From Candidatus Colimorpha enterica (GTDB lineage: Bacteria; Bacillota; Clostridia; Oscillospirales; CAG-272): DNA of 7,912 nucleotides. Of the stretch, positions 1-5,370 are shown piece by piece. The stretch covers positions 1 to 7,912 of the forward strand of contig FR891076.1 in NCBI GenBank assembly GCA_000433515.1, read 5' to 3'. The first letter of the stretch is position 1; each line of letters begins with the position of its first letter. The notes beneath the pieces are model-generated. The model searched no databases and was not told the origin of the DNA. It saw nothing but the letters and a program-made list of their open reading frames with translations. A program made the translations under genes and the position numbers.

Positions 1-142
1 GTGTCTCCGTGTTTTTCACCGCGGGAGGGACAGGCACGGGCGGCGGCGCATATCTCCCGGACAGCCGTCCGTAGACTGCCGCCGCGACTGCAAACAGCAA
101 AACAAGGAAAACGGCAAGTGCCGCAAATCCGGTTTTTTTCAT
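1..142 (-). CDS. Partial N-terminus of a probable exported thioredoxin-like (TlpA/ResA type) protein
   Basis: Only the first 47 codons are inside the window; the gene continues past position 1. The visible part starts MKKTGF, followed by a single hydrophobic stretch (about residues 5-24) and then a proline-rich linker with PPPVPVPP. This is a typical signal peptide or membrane anchor followed by a flexible spacer. The ATG lies 16 bases after the ccdA stop, with a good Shine-Dalgarno (AAGGAGG, complement of 151-158) 8 bases upstream, so it is almost certainly co-transcribed with ccdA. In Clostridia the gene directly after ccdA is usually a TlpA/ResA-like thiol-disulfide oxidoreductase that takes electrons from CcdA. 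The thioredoxin fold and CxxC are not visible here, so the product is inferred from position and the exported N-terminus. Confidence 0.55.
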   Translation of the reverse strand, partial: MKKTGFAALAVFLVLLFAVAAAVYGRLSGRYAPPPVPVPPAVKNTET

Positions 143-158
143 ACTTCGTTCCTCCTTT

Positions 159-812
159 TCACGCAATAATTGCCACAGCCCGGTCAAGCAGACCGCACGC
201 CATAAGAATGCCGACGAGGATCAGAAAACTGCCGCAGACAATGTTGATGACGCGGTAATGCTTTTTGATGAAGGCGAGGGCGGTGTTCAGTTTTTCGATC
301 AGCAGTGCCGACAGAATAAACGGCAAACCCAGCCCCAGCGAATAGGTCACGAGAAGCAGCACCCCCTTGACCGCCGTACCGGATGCTCCGGCAAGCGCCA
401 GCGCCGAACCGAGAAACGCACCGACGCAGGGTGTCAGGCTGACCGAATAGATCACCCCGAACAGAAACGCCGATACAACGGTATCCGCAGTGCGTCCGCT
501 CTGCATTCCCCTGAAGAACGGAAGCCTTATGAACTCGAGATAAGAAAGGCCGAACACAACGATCAGCAGCCCTCCGACTATGTTGACAACCGTCCTGTAT
601 TCCCTGAGAAACGCGCCGAGCGTGCCGGCAAACAGCCCGAGCAGGCTGAATACGGCAGTAAAGCCCGGCACAAAACAGAGTGCCCTCAAAAACACCTTGT
701 GCTTTTTGTCCGCTCCTCCCGCAAAATACGAGACATACAGCGGCAAAAGCGGCAGCATACAGGGGGAAATGAAGGAAATAAAGCCCTCAAGAAATGTAAT
801 TACAAATTCCAT
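159..812 (-). CDS. ccdA: CcdA-type membrane thiol-disulfide electron carrier (cytochrome c biogenesis family)
   Basis: The 217-residue integral membrane protein belongs to the CcdA/DsbD transmembrane family, which passes electrons from cytoplasmic thioredoxin across the membrane to extracytoplasmic thioredoxin-like proteins. The length matches the six-helix short form. The two family cysteines are present: Cys18 in FISPCMLPLLPLY, with the Pro-rich helix 1 motif, and Cys129 in SLTPCVGAFLGSAL. Hydrophobic segments lie near residues 5-30, 48-70, 76-97, 115-142, 148-172 and 188-210. The start at 812 is supported by AGGAGG about 6 bases upstream. It begins 18 bases after the end of the broken transporter ORF and is followed after 16 bases by the exported TlpA-like gene, a common two-gene redox unit in anaerobes. 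In this setting it probably serves peroxide or protein-thiol reduction rather than cytochrome c maturation; that role is inference. Nothing in the sequence suggests damage. Confidence 0.93.
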   Translation of the reverse strand: MEFVITFLEGFISFISPCMLPLLPLYVSYFAGGADKKHKVFLRALCFVPGFTAVFSLLGLFAGTLGAFLREYRTVVNIVGGLLIVVFGLSYLEFIRLPFFRGMQSGRTADTVVSAFLFGVIYSVSLTPCVGAFLGSALALAGASGTAVKGVLLLVTYSLGLGLPFILSALLIEKLNTALAFIKKHYRVINIVCGSFLILVGILMACGLLDRAVAIIA

Positions 813-830
813 GTCAGCCTCCTCTGTTTT

Positions 831-1847
831 TCAGTCGAAAAGGGTCAGAAGATATCCGTAGCCCTCGGATTCCATTTTTTCATAGGGAACAAACCGCAGT
901 GTCCGAAAGGAAACCGATAAATCAGACAATGTAACAGGCTCTGTCCTGCCGTTTTTATGAAAGTGATAATAAACGATGTTCAGTAGCTTTTCGTCCGCCT
1001 GTAAATCTCCGCCCGTCTCTGAGAGCATCTCCGACATTTCCTTTGCCGTACACTGCCTGCCTGTTGTCGTGGGATAGGAAACAACGCTCTTTACGCCGTC
1101 CTTCCCTTCCAGAACCGGCACAATTTCCGCAGCCATATCTTCATCTGCATTCTCATAAAGCAGAACAACCGTGTTGTCCTTCGGAAAAACATCGGCAATC
1201 GGGTCCTTCCCGGACAGCGTATAAACCGTTTTCGTTCCGTATTGCAGAAAGCCCGTGCCGCGATTCAGCACAACCGCAATCCCGATGGTGACAAGAAACA
1301 GCACCGGCTCAAAATACGAGCCGCAGGAGATGAGCAGGACGACAAGAATGATGCCGAATGCCGTAAGATATACCGAAAACGGAATGTCCGGCGCCGAGGT
1401 GTCGTCGTTCTTTACCGTGACCTCATAACCGGAGAACTTTTTTGCCGTCTGCTTTTCAATGTCTGCTTCCTCCCCGGTGTCATAGCCGTATCCGGTGTTC
1501 AGAATGTAAAGGGTATATTCCCCGCTGTTATAATCGCTGCTGTCCCGGTCATAGGTCACGCTGTCAACATTTTCAATTGCGGCAAGCGCGTCCTTTATCT
1601 CCGTCTTTTTCCCGCTGTTCAGTCCTTTGAACATTACTCTTATCGTGTATACGGCTTCCTCCTTCGGAAACTCCTTTTCCATAAGGAAAATACCCTGCCT
1701 CATCGGGGAATCATCCGGCAGATATTATGTCATGTCGGAATTTACGCCGACCTTCGGTATCAGAAAAATACTGACAGCAGTCAGTATCAGCATAACCGCA
1801 AGAATAACGATCCTTTTGTTTACGATAAAATCCGTAAGTCTTTTCAT
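831..1847 (-). pseudogene. Decayed MMPL/RND-family transporter (in-frame stop, internal deletion, truncated)
   Basis: The start at 1847 (GGGAGG upstream) opens MKRLTDFIVNKRIVILAVML, the first transmembrane helix of MMPL (YdfJ-like) exporters. After codon 40 (…VNSDMT) there is a TAA at 1725-1727. The same frame then continues with YLPDDSPMRQG, which is the expected family sequence; relatives usually have a lysine at this point (DMTKYLP), so one AAA to TAA change explains it. The remaining 299 codons include an extracytoplasmic domain, a helix near 1373-1320 and FEPVLFLVTIGIAVVLNRGT. At about 1255 the reading jumps to YTLSGKDPIADVFPKDN, a segment normally lying after several more helices, so those helices appear to be deleted in frame. 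The last 28 or so residues (from about 918) do not look like MMPL. Intact relatives are roughly 700 residues or more; this frame has 338 codons. Residues 1-40 and the ORF from 1703 could each still be made as short peptides, but not as a transporter. Confidence 0.88.
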
Positions 1848-1873
1848 GGGCACACCTCCCGGGTTATTGTTGA

Positions 1874-2038
1874 CAGATTCCCGAAACCTTTTCCGAAGAA
1901 GAGCGGAACGAGCTTTGCCTTTTCTTCTATCAGGGCGGGTATGCGGTGATACGCGAATGGCTGAACCGCGTCGACCGCCAGTCACCGAAAAAAATGGCTG
2001 CGTTTCTTAACGGAGTTATCCGTAAGCTGACACAGTGA
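1874..2038 (+). pseudogene. C-terminal remnant of a TetR-family regulator
   Basis: This frame reads 54 codons to TGA at 2036-2038, with an in-frame TGA just upstream at 1871-1873 and no start codon. Its core FFYQGGYAVIREWLNR followed by SPKKMAAFLNGVIRKL matches the end of TetR proteins with a TetR_C_7/C_8-like domain, where a Gly-rich turn and a Trp helix (REWL) precede a final helix of type SPEEMA. The N-terminal helix-turn-helix and most of the ligand domain, about 130 residues, are missing. It points away from the MMPL remnant, the usual divergent arrangement of such a regulator and its exporter. A TTGACA at 1870-1875 with no matching -10 lies at the broken edge, consistent with a deletion running from the old promoter into the gene; that reading is inference. 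Confidence 0.72.
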
Positions 2039-2063
2039 GCCGACAGCCGCGCACCGGCTTTCC

Positions 2064-2142
2064 CCGGCGGTAAAAGGGAGCAATTCCGCCGGCTTTTCCG
2101 GGGCTGTTAATGACTCGGAATGGGCTTTCAGACAGCCCTTTT
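2064..2142 (+). terminator. Two hairpins downstream of the TetR remnant, the second with a T-run
   Basis: Arms CCGGCGG (2064-2070) and CCGCCGG (2086-2092) form a 7-bp GC stem with a 15-base loop, followed by CTTTTCC. A second stem, GGGCT (2122-2126) with AGCCC (2134-2138), is followed directly by TTTT (2139-2142) and is the more terminator-like of the two. Both could stop transcription coming from the former tetR. The second stem has only five pairs and is a modest prediction. Confidence 0.45.
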
Positions 2143-2195
2143 CTGCGTTCCGGCACGGAATTTTCAGGTAAAAATCAAAAATCGCAAAAAAACTA

Positions 2196-2224
2196 TTGAC
2201 AAACCGCACGGCGTGTGCTATAAT
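2196..2224 (+). promoter_or_regulatory. Sigma-A promoter of tRNA-Gln
   Basis: There is a perfect TTGACA at 2196-2201 and a perfect TATAAT at 2219-2224 with the optimal 17-base spacer. Transcription should begin near 2231, about 12 bases before the mature tRNA 5' end. Consensus strength fits a stable RNA gene. The first 15 bases (TTGACAAACCGCACG) recur exactly in the promoter at 5098. Confidence 0.92.
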
Positions 2225-2242
2225 TGTCAGCGTTGAGTTGAT

Positions 2243-2316
2243 TGCGGAATTGTGTAATGGCAGCACGACAGACTCTGACTCTGTTTGTGAGGGTTCAAAT
2301 CCTTCTTCCGCAGCCA
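2243..2316 (+). tRNA. tRNA-Gln, anticodon CUG, CCA encoded
   Basis: The cloverleaf folds fully. The acceptor is TGCGGAA with TTCCGCA. The D stem is GTGT/GCAC around AATGGCA. The anticodon stem is ACAGA/TCTGT with loop CTCTGAC, giving anticodon CTG at 2275-2277, read as glutamine (codon CAG). The variable loop is short, the T stem is GAGGG/CCTTC with loop TTCAAAT, the discriminator base is G, and CCA is encoded. It appears functional and stands alone between its own promoter and terminator. tRNA genes are common insertion points for accessory DNA, and unusual sequence does begin right after this one. Confidence 0.95.
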
Positions 2317-2347
2317 AAAAATCCAAGCCAATCGGCTTGGATTTTTT
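2316..2347 (+). terminator. Strong intrinsic terminator of tRNA-Gln
   Basis: AAAAAATCCAAGCC (2316-2329) pairs perfectly over 14 bases with GGCTTGGATTTTTT (2334-2347) around an AATC loop, ending in six T. The symmetry makes it usable from either strand. The last two bases of the right arm overlap the first inverted repeat of the hairpin array. Confidence 0.93.
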
Positions 2348-2441
2348 CATTTGTGCCGTGAGGCACAACATCATTTGACCGAAGGTCAACATCATTTCGA
2401 GCGAAGCGAGAACATCATTATTCATTTTCGGCACAAATGAA
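2346..2441. repeat. 13-bp perfect inverted repeat enclosing the left half of the hairpin array
   Basis: TTCATTTGTGCCG (2346-2358) is the exact reverse complement of CGGCACAAATGAA (2429-2441). Pairing these arms would enclose hairpins 2 and 3 and all three plus-oriented 9-mers in one cruciform. It competes with the first small hairpin (2351-2368), which uses the same left arm, so two alternative folds exist. Confidence 0.85.
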
Positions 2442-2546
2442 CGAGGTTGAGGCGTTGCCTCAAATGATGTTGCAACAAGTTGCAAAAGATGTGATGCTTC
2501 GCATCAATGATGTTGCGCTTCGCGCGAACGGAGCGGTGGCCGTTCG
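2346..2546. repeat. Mirror-symmetric array of small hairpins separated by the 9-mer AACATCATT
   Basis: AACATCATT occurs on the plus strand at 2367-2375, 2388-2396 and 2411-2419. Its complement AATGATGTT occurs at 2463-2471 and 2506-2514, with a degenerate copy at about 2485-2493. The spacing is 21-23 bases, and the three pairs all share a mirror axis at 2440.5-2441. Between the 9-mers are short hairpins: TTGTGCC/GGCACAA (2351-2368), TTGACC/GGTCAA with loop GAA (2375-2389), a GCGAAGC mini-hairpin with flanking G-A mismatches (2396-2412), TTGAGGC/GCCTCAA (2447-2463), TTGCAAC/GTTGCAA (2470-2485), TGATGC/GCATCA with loop TTC (2492-2506), and GCGC/GCGC with loop TTC (2515-2525). The stem sequences all differ while the 9-mer is kept. 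The function is unknown. It could be a structured RNA, a multi-site protein-binding DNA, or the end of a mobile element linked to the downstream four-helix-bundle gene. Confidence 0.88.
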
Positions 2547-2550
2547 TTTT
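2525..2550 (+). terminator. Terminator-like hairpin closing the array
   Basis: CGAACGG (2525-2531) pairs with CCGTTCG (2540-2546) around the 8-base loop AGCGGTGG, followed by TTTT. It would insulate the following gene from readthrough, or it may be the last member of the array. The T-run is short. Confidence 0.55.
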
Positions 2551-2566
2551 AATTGCTGATTTATCG

Positions 2567-2595
2567 TTGATTTTTAGTCGAAAATATGATATAAT
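2567..2595 (+). promoter_or_regulatory. Promoter of the four-helix-bundle gene
   Basis: TTGATT (2567-2572), a 17-base spacer and a perfect TATAAT (2590-2595) place the start point near 2602, giving a leader of only about 18 bases before the ATG. If this promoter is used, the hairpin array is not part of the mRNA. Confidence 0.8.
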
Positions 2596-2619
2596 TGGTT
2601 TAAGAAAGGTGGTGTGGCT

Positions 2620-2976
2620 ATGAAAGAGGATAAGCTCGGGGATCTGTCTATGGAATTATCCGTAGAGGTTTTGAAATTGACAAATGAATTGCGTTCAAAG
2701 CACGAAACCGTTATATCAAATCAAATCGGCAGAAGCGCGACAAGTATTTGCGCAAACATTGCCGAAAGTAAATACGCCCATAGCCGCGCCGATTTTATTG
2801 CAAAGCTTGAAATCGCACTCAAAGAAACAAATGAAACGGGCAAGTGGCTTGAAATGCTTTGGAGAAGCGAATATATAGATGAAGCAAGGCATAAAGCACT
2901 TGATAAAACCTGCTCAACGATAAGATTTTTGCTTGTTCGATCTATTCAAACGGCAAAGCAAAATGCTAACAAATAA
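2620..2976 (+). CDS. Four-helix-bundle protein (S23 / Avd-like, TIGR02436 type)
   Basis: The 118-residue soluble, highly helical protein has a central IGRSATSICANIAES followed by R/K-rich ADFIAKLEIALKETNETGKWLEML. This is the signature of the four-helix-bundle family first found in 23S rRNA intervening sequences and related to Avd, the accessory protein of diversity-generating retroelements. Members are small positively charged oligomers, and Avd binds RNA and reverse transcriptase. I chose the ATG at 2620 over the GTG at 2614 because AAAGGTGG (2605-2612) is then 7 bases away, and because 2614 would lie inside the ribosome-binding region. No reverse transcriptase, variable repeat or rRNA gene is present, so it is not part of a retroelement or an rRNA intervening sequence here. 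It lies about 75 bases after the hairpin array, which makes a role in binding or moving that structure a reasonable but untested idea. The base composition is clearly AT-richer than the ccdA and GNAT regions. Confidence 0.88.
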   Translation: MKEDKLGDLSMELSVEVLKLTNELRSKHETVISNQIGRSATSICANIAESKYAHSRADFIAKLEIALKETNETGKWLEMLWRSEYIDEARHKALDKTCSTIRFLLVRSIQTAKQNANK

Positions 2977-2992
2977 TTTTCAAAAACTTTTC

Positions 2993-3020
2993 TTGCATTT
3001 CCGTTCCTTTTCGGTATAAT
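2993..3020 (+). promoter_or_regulatory. Promoter of the glycoside hydrolase gene
   Basis: TTGCAT (2993-2998), a 16-base spacer and TATAAT (3015-3020) sit just after the four-helix-bundle stop. Transcription would begin near 3027, which rules out the in-frame GTG at 3021 as the start codon and leaves a leader of about 75 bases. Confidence 0.75.
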
Positions 3021-3101
3021 GTGTTTGCCACCCGAGCGGAGAACGAAAATACCGAATTTAAAACTATACCAATGAAAATAAAAACAGTAGGGGATTTTGT
3101 T

Positions 3102-4859
3102 ATGAAGCTCGCTAATCATTCAAATTTTAATGCTATCGATCATTTGAGCAGAGCTTTGCCCAACTTTGACTCGGTAAAAGCCAAGGACAATACAAAAGTC
3201 GTTGGCTTGTTCTATTATTTGTGGCATGGCTATCATGGAACTCAGGGCCCGTATGACATTACGAAAATTTTGCAACAGGACCCCAATGCCATGGATAACC
3301 TGGATAGTTCTGCTTGGCCAGATCCTACAAACGTGCCTATGTTACATTGGGGAGAACCAATGTTTGGATATTATCTTGCCGATGATGAATGGGTACTGCG
3401 CAGACATGTTCAAATGTTTATTGACGCGCAGATCGACGTATTGTATTTTGATGTAACCAACGGATTCAACTATGAGCAAAATTATTTGCGGCTTTTCGAG
3501 GTTTTAACAGAGCTTCAGGAGCAGGGCTTTCAAGTGCCCAAGGTTTGCTTTTATCTTGCACCTCAGACAAGAGGTTGCGGAACGGGAAATCTGGAGTCCT
3601 TATGGTTCAACTTATACAAGCCTGAAAGGTATAAAAACCTATGGTTTTATTGGAAGGGCAAGCCACTCATCATATGCCACAGCAAACGTCAACTTCCCGA
3701 TGAAGTAAGAGCTTTCTTTACGTGGCGTGCACCGACATGGGGAGATCCTAAAACGCCTGAGTGCTGGGCGTGGGAGGGAAACCCTCCCAAAATGGCGACG
3801 GACCTGGACGGTAACCCCGAGCAAATGGCAATAAGCGTTTGCGCTAACAAATGCGATCTTGATTCGGAAGATCCCCTGTACGGTGATAATATGAGTGACG
3901 GTCACTGGGGGGCATTGGTTCACGGGCGCAGTTGGCATAACGGCGCAAAGGATGAAAGAGAAAATGCGACACATTACGGATTCCATATAGGTGAACAAAT
4001 GGAGTTTGCTTTGAAGGAGGATCCTCCCGTGGTATTTGTTTGTCAATGGAATGAATGGTTGGTGCCGTTCTTAACAACGCAAACCACCGATGCTCCCAGA
4101 TACAATTACCGCGGACACGACATATGCTTTCGGGATGAATTCAATGAGGAATACAGCCGCGATATAGAACCTATGAAGGGTGGATACAAGGATGCATATT
4201 ATATGCAACTGATATCCTTCGTCAGGCGCTTTAAAGGTATGGAGGCTCCTACCGTAGATACAGTTCTGTCAACAATCAAGAATATAGATCGCTTCACCGA
4301 ATGGGATACCGCAGGTATTGCTTATCGCAAATATATCGGTGGATGTAAGCCGCGTGACCATCGGGCATATGATGCCATAGGGAAATATACAAACTATACC
4401 GGAAGAAATGAATTTCATATATCCAAGGTAGCATCCGACGATCAGTATATCTATTTTTACGCTGAATGTGTAAACAAGATAACGGCTGCAAACGGCGATA
4501 ATTGGATGAACTTATATATCCGCAATCCCAAACTGACAGGACCGTCATGGGAAGGCTATCATTTTATTATAAATCGAAGCCGCTCCTCCAAACTCACGGC
4601 TGTAGAACGATGTGCGAAAAACGGTGAATACAGTTGGGACGGCATCGGAGAAGTCGAATACTCCGTTAAAAACAACAAAATAAATGTAAAGATTCCAAAA
4701 ATGCTTTTGGGCATTTCGTCGGAAGACTTTTCTATTGAATTCAAGTGGTCCGATAATATGCAAGACAGGGATGTAATGGATTTTTATGTAAATGGAGACT
4801 GTGCGCCCATGGGCCGTCTTAATTATACATATTATTTCAAAAAATCCGCGGAAGCGTGA
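3102..4859 (+). CDS. Cytoplasmic glycoside hydrolase, GH71/GH99/WbsX-like, with C-terminal CBM9-like domain
   Basis: The start at 3102 is preceded by AGGGGA (3089-3094) at 7 bases, giving 585 residues; an ATG at 3072 is a weaker alternative. There is no signal peptide (it begins MKLANHSNFNAIDHL), so it acts inside the cell. The catalytic part opens with VVGLFYYLWHGYHG and contains HWGEPMFGYY, VLYFDVTN (Asp117) and FVCQWNEW (Glu318). This TIM-barrel pattern is shared by GH71, GH99 endo-mannosidases and WbsX-like proteins, where acidic residues at the end of barrel strands act in catalysis. From about residue 435 a beta-rich domain ends in FKWSDNMQDRDVMDFYVNG and resembles the CBM9/DOMON-like modules at the end of such enzymes. 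The substrate cannot be read from the sequence; mannose- or glucose-containing glycans are possible. It has its own promoter and terminator and no sugar transporter neighbours. The AT-rich composition shared with the gene before it suggests recent acquisition. Confidence 0.82.
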   Translation: MKLANHSNFNAIDHLSRALPNFDSVKAKDNTKVVGLFYYLWHGYHGTQGPYDITKILQQDPNAMDNLDSSAWPDPTNVPMLHWGEPMFGYYLADDEWVLRRHVQMFIDAQIDVLYFDVTNGFNYEQNYLRLFEVLTELQEQGFQVPKVCFYLAPQTRGCGTGNLESLWFNLYKPERYKNLWFYWKGKPLIICHSKRQLPDEVRAFFTWRAPTWGDPKTPECWAWEGNPPKMATDLDGNPEQMAISVCANKCDLDSEDPLYGDNMSDGHWGALVHGRSWHNGAKDERENATHYGFHIGEQMEFALKEDPPVVFVCQWNEWLVPFLTTQTTDAPRYNYRGHDICFRDEFNEEYSRDIEPMKGGYKDAYYMQLISFVRRFKGMEAPTVDTVLSTIKNIDRFTEWDTAGIAYRKYIGGCKPRDHRAYDAIGKYTNYTGRNEFHISKVASDDQYIYFYAECVNKITAANGDNWMNLYIRNPKLTGPSWEGYHFIINRSRSSKLTAVERCAKNGEYSWDGIGEVEYSVKNNKINVKIPKMLLGISSEDFSIEFKWSDNMQDRDVMDFYVNGDCAPMGRLNYTYYFKKSAEA

Positions 4860-4978
4860 GCTTATCTTTTGAGCGTTTTTACCACATTAAAATATGATGT
4901 GACATACATTCAAGTCGTATGCAGTCATCTATTTCGGTCACCAAACACATAAAAGAGGCCATAAAAAGATACAACCCG

Positions 4979-5007
4979 CGAAAACCCCGATTTTATCGGG
5001 GTTTTCG
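4979..5007. terminator. Intrinsic terminator after the glycoside hydrolase gene
   Basis: CGAAAACCCCGAT (4979-4991) pairs perfectly over 13 bases with ATCGGGGTTTTCG (4995-5007) around TTT. It lies about 120 bases after the stop codon. The arm sequences allow function in both directions. The 4860-4978 stretch between stop and hairpin shows no gene. Confidence 0.88.
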
Positions 5008-5097
5008 ACATTTATACGGCAAAATTCCGGCAAACGATTCTGCAGAGTTAAAAGGCACTTTTCCTTTGTAATAGGGCTTGAACTCTTTCACAACCTC

Positions 5098-5126
5098 TTG
5101 ACAAACCGCACGATTTGATGTATAAC
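5098..5126 (+). promoter_or_regulatory. Strong sigma-A promoter of the decayed tetR, now upstream of the GNAT gene
   Basis: TTGACA (5098-5103), a 17-base spacer and TATAAC (5121-5126) predict a start near 5133. With the tetR frame broken, transcripts from here would run into the acetyltransferase gene at 5371, as no terminator is visible between them. Confidence 0.82.
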
Positions 5127-5135
5127 TATAGTTAT
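5122..5135. promoter_or_regulatory. Perfect 14-bp palindrome overlapping the -10: probable TetR-type operator
   Basis: ATAACTATAGTTAT is its own reverse complement, centred between 5128 and 5129, and covers the -10 and transcription start. Position and dyad form are those of an autoregulatory operator for the TetR gene whose remnant follows. Confidence 0.7.
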
Positions 5136-5167
5136 GTATGATTCGGATTATGCATCAAGGTACGGAT

Positions 5168-5271
5168 ATGCCCGCAAAAGCCAAGGCCGCAAAAGAATTA
5201 TACTTCAGGCGGCGTTTGAAATCGCGCGGAAAACAGGTGCGGAAAATATCAATTTGCCAACAATGCACTGA
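5168..5271 (+). pseudogene. N-terminal remnant of a TetR-family regulator, frameshifted and truncated
   Basis: From ATG 5168 (AAGG 7 bases upstream) the frame reads MPAKAKAAKE and then goes wrong. One frame over, from 5197, it continues IILQAAFEIARKTGAENIN, the classic TetR N-terminus leading into the helix-turn-helix. Loss of one A from an AAA at about 5196-5198 would explain the shift exactly. The homology ends after ENIN (about 5252), before the recognition helix, and a TGA follows at 5269-5271. A longer in-frame start at 5134 would give a 45-residue peptide in the second frame, but it has no good ribosome site. No functional regulator can be made. Confidence 0.7.
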
Positions 5272-5360
5272 AATGCGCCGCGGAGACCATAAGCTCTCAG
5301 CCTGAGAGGGTATACAGAGACGCTATACCGGCGGCTCGGGAAGAAATATCAAGACCGTGA
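5247..5360 (+). other. Unassigned coding-like remnant upstream of the GNAT gene
   Basis: This frame runs 37 codons to TGA 5358-5360, with SSQPERVYRDAIPAAREEI as its most protein-like part. It has no start codon of its own and overlaps the end of the TetR remnant in another frame, so it looks like the 3' end of a second damaged gene joined by deletion. The DNA also holds two small inverted repeats: CTCTCAG/CTGAGAG (5294-5308) and GGTATA/TATACC (5309-5329). I cannot name the family. Confidence 0.3.
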
Positions 5361-5370
5361 GGGAAATGTT

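Noticed and set aside
258..920. Long plus-strand ORF opposite ccdA
   Set aside because: It is the antisense shadow of ccdA and the transporter remnant, with a low-complexity charged composition and no ribosome site.
1725..1727. Stop codon readthrough or recoding in the MMPL gene
   Set aside because: TAA is the least likely stop to be recoded, no recoding element is apparent, and the gene has further deletions.
1982..2485. Minus-strand ORF of 167 codons across tRNA-Gln and the hairpin array
   Set aside because: It runs through a tRNA, its promoter and terminator and has no start signal; it is a chance frame.
2346..2546. CRISPR-like array of short repeats
   Set aside because: The repeats are 9 bases long and inverted between halves, the intervals form hairpins instead of unique spacers, and no cas gene is near.
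2614..2976. Diversity-generating retroelement or 23S rRNA intervening sequence, suggested by the Avd/S23-like protein
   Set aside because: No reverse transcriptase, template/variable repeat pair or rRNA sequence is in the window.
2243..5200. tRNA-Gln 3' end as an integration site with a duplicated att copy
   Set aside because: I found no second copy of the tRNA 3' end within the window and no integrase gene.
1874..5271. The two TetR fragments as halves of one gene split by the island
   Set aside because: The C-terminal part lies before the N-terminal part on the same strand, so a simple insertion cannot explain the order. They look like two separate decayed genes.
5294..5330. Possible TPP (thi-box) riboswitch because of CTGAGAGGGT
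   Set aside because: The second conserved thi-box (ACCTGATCTGG-like) is absent, no thiamine gene follows, and the motif is explained by a small inverted repeat.
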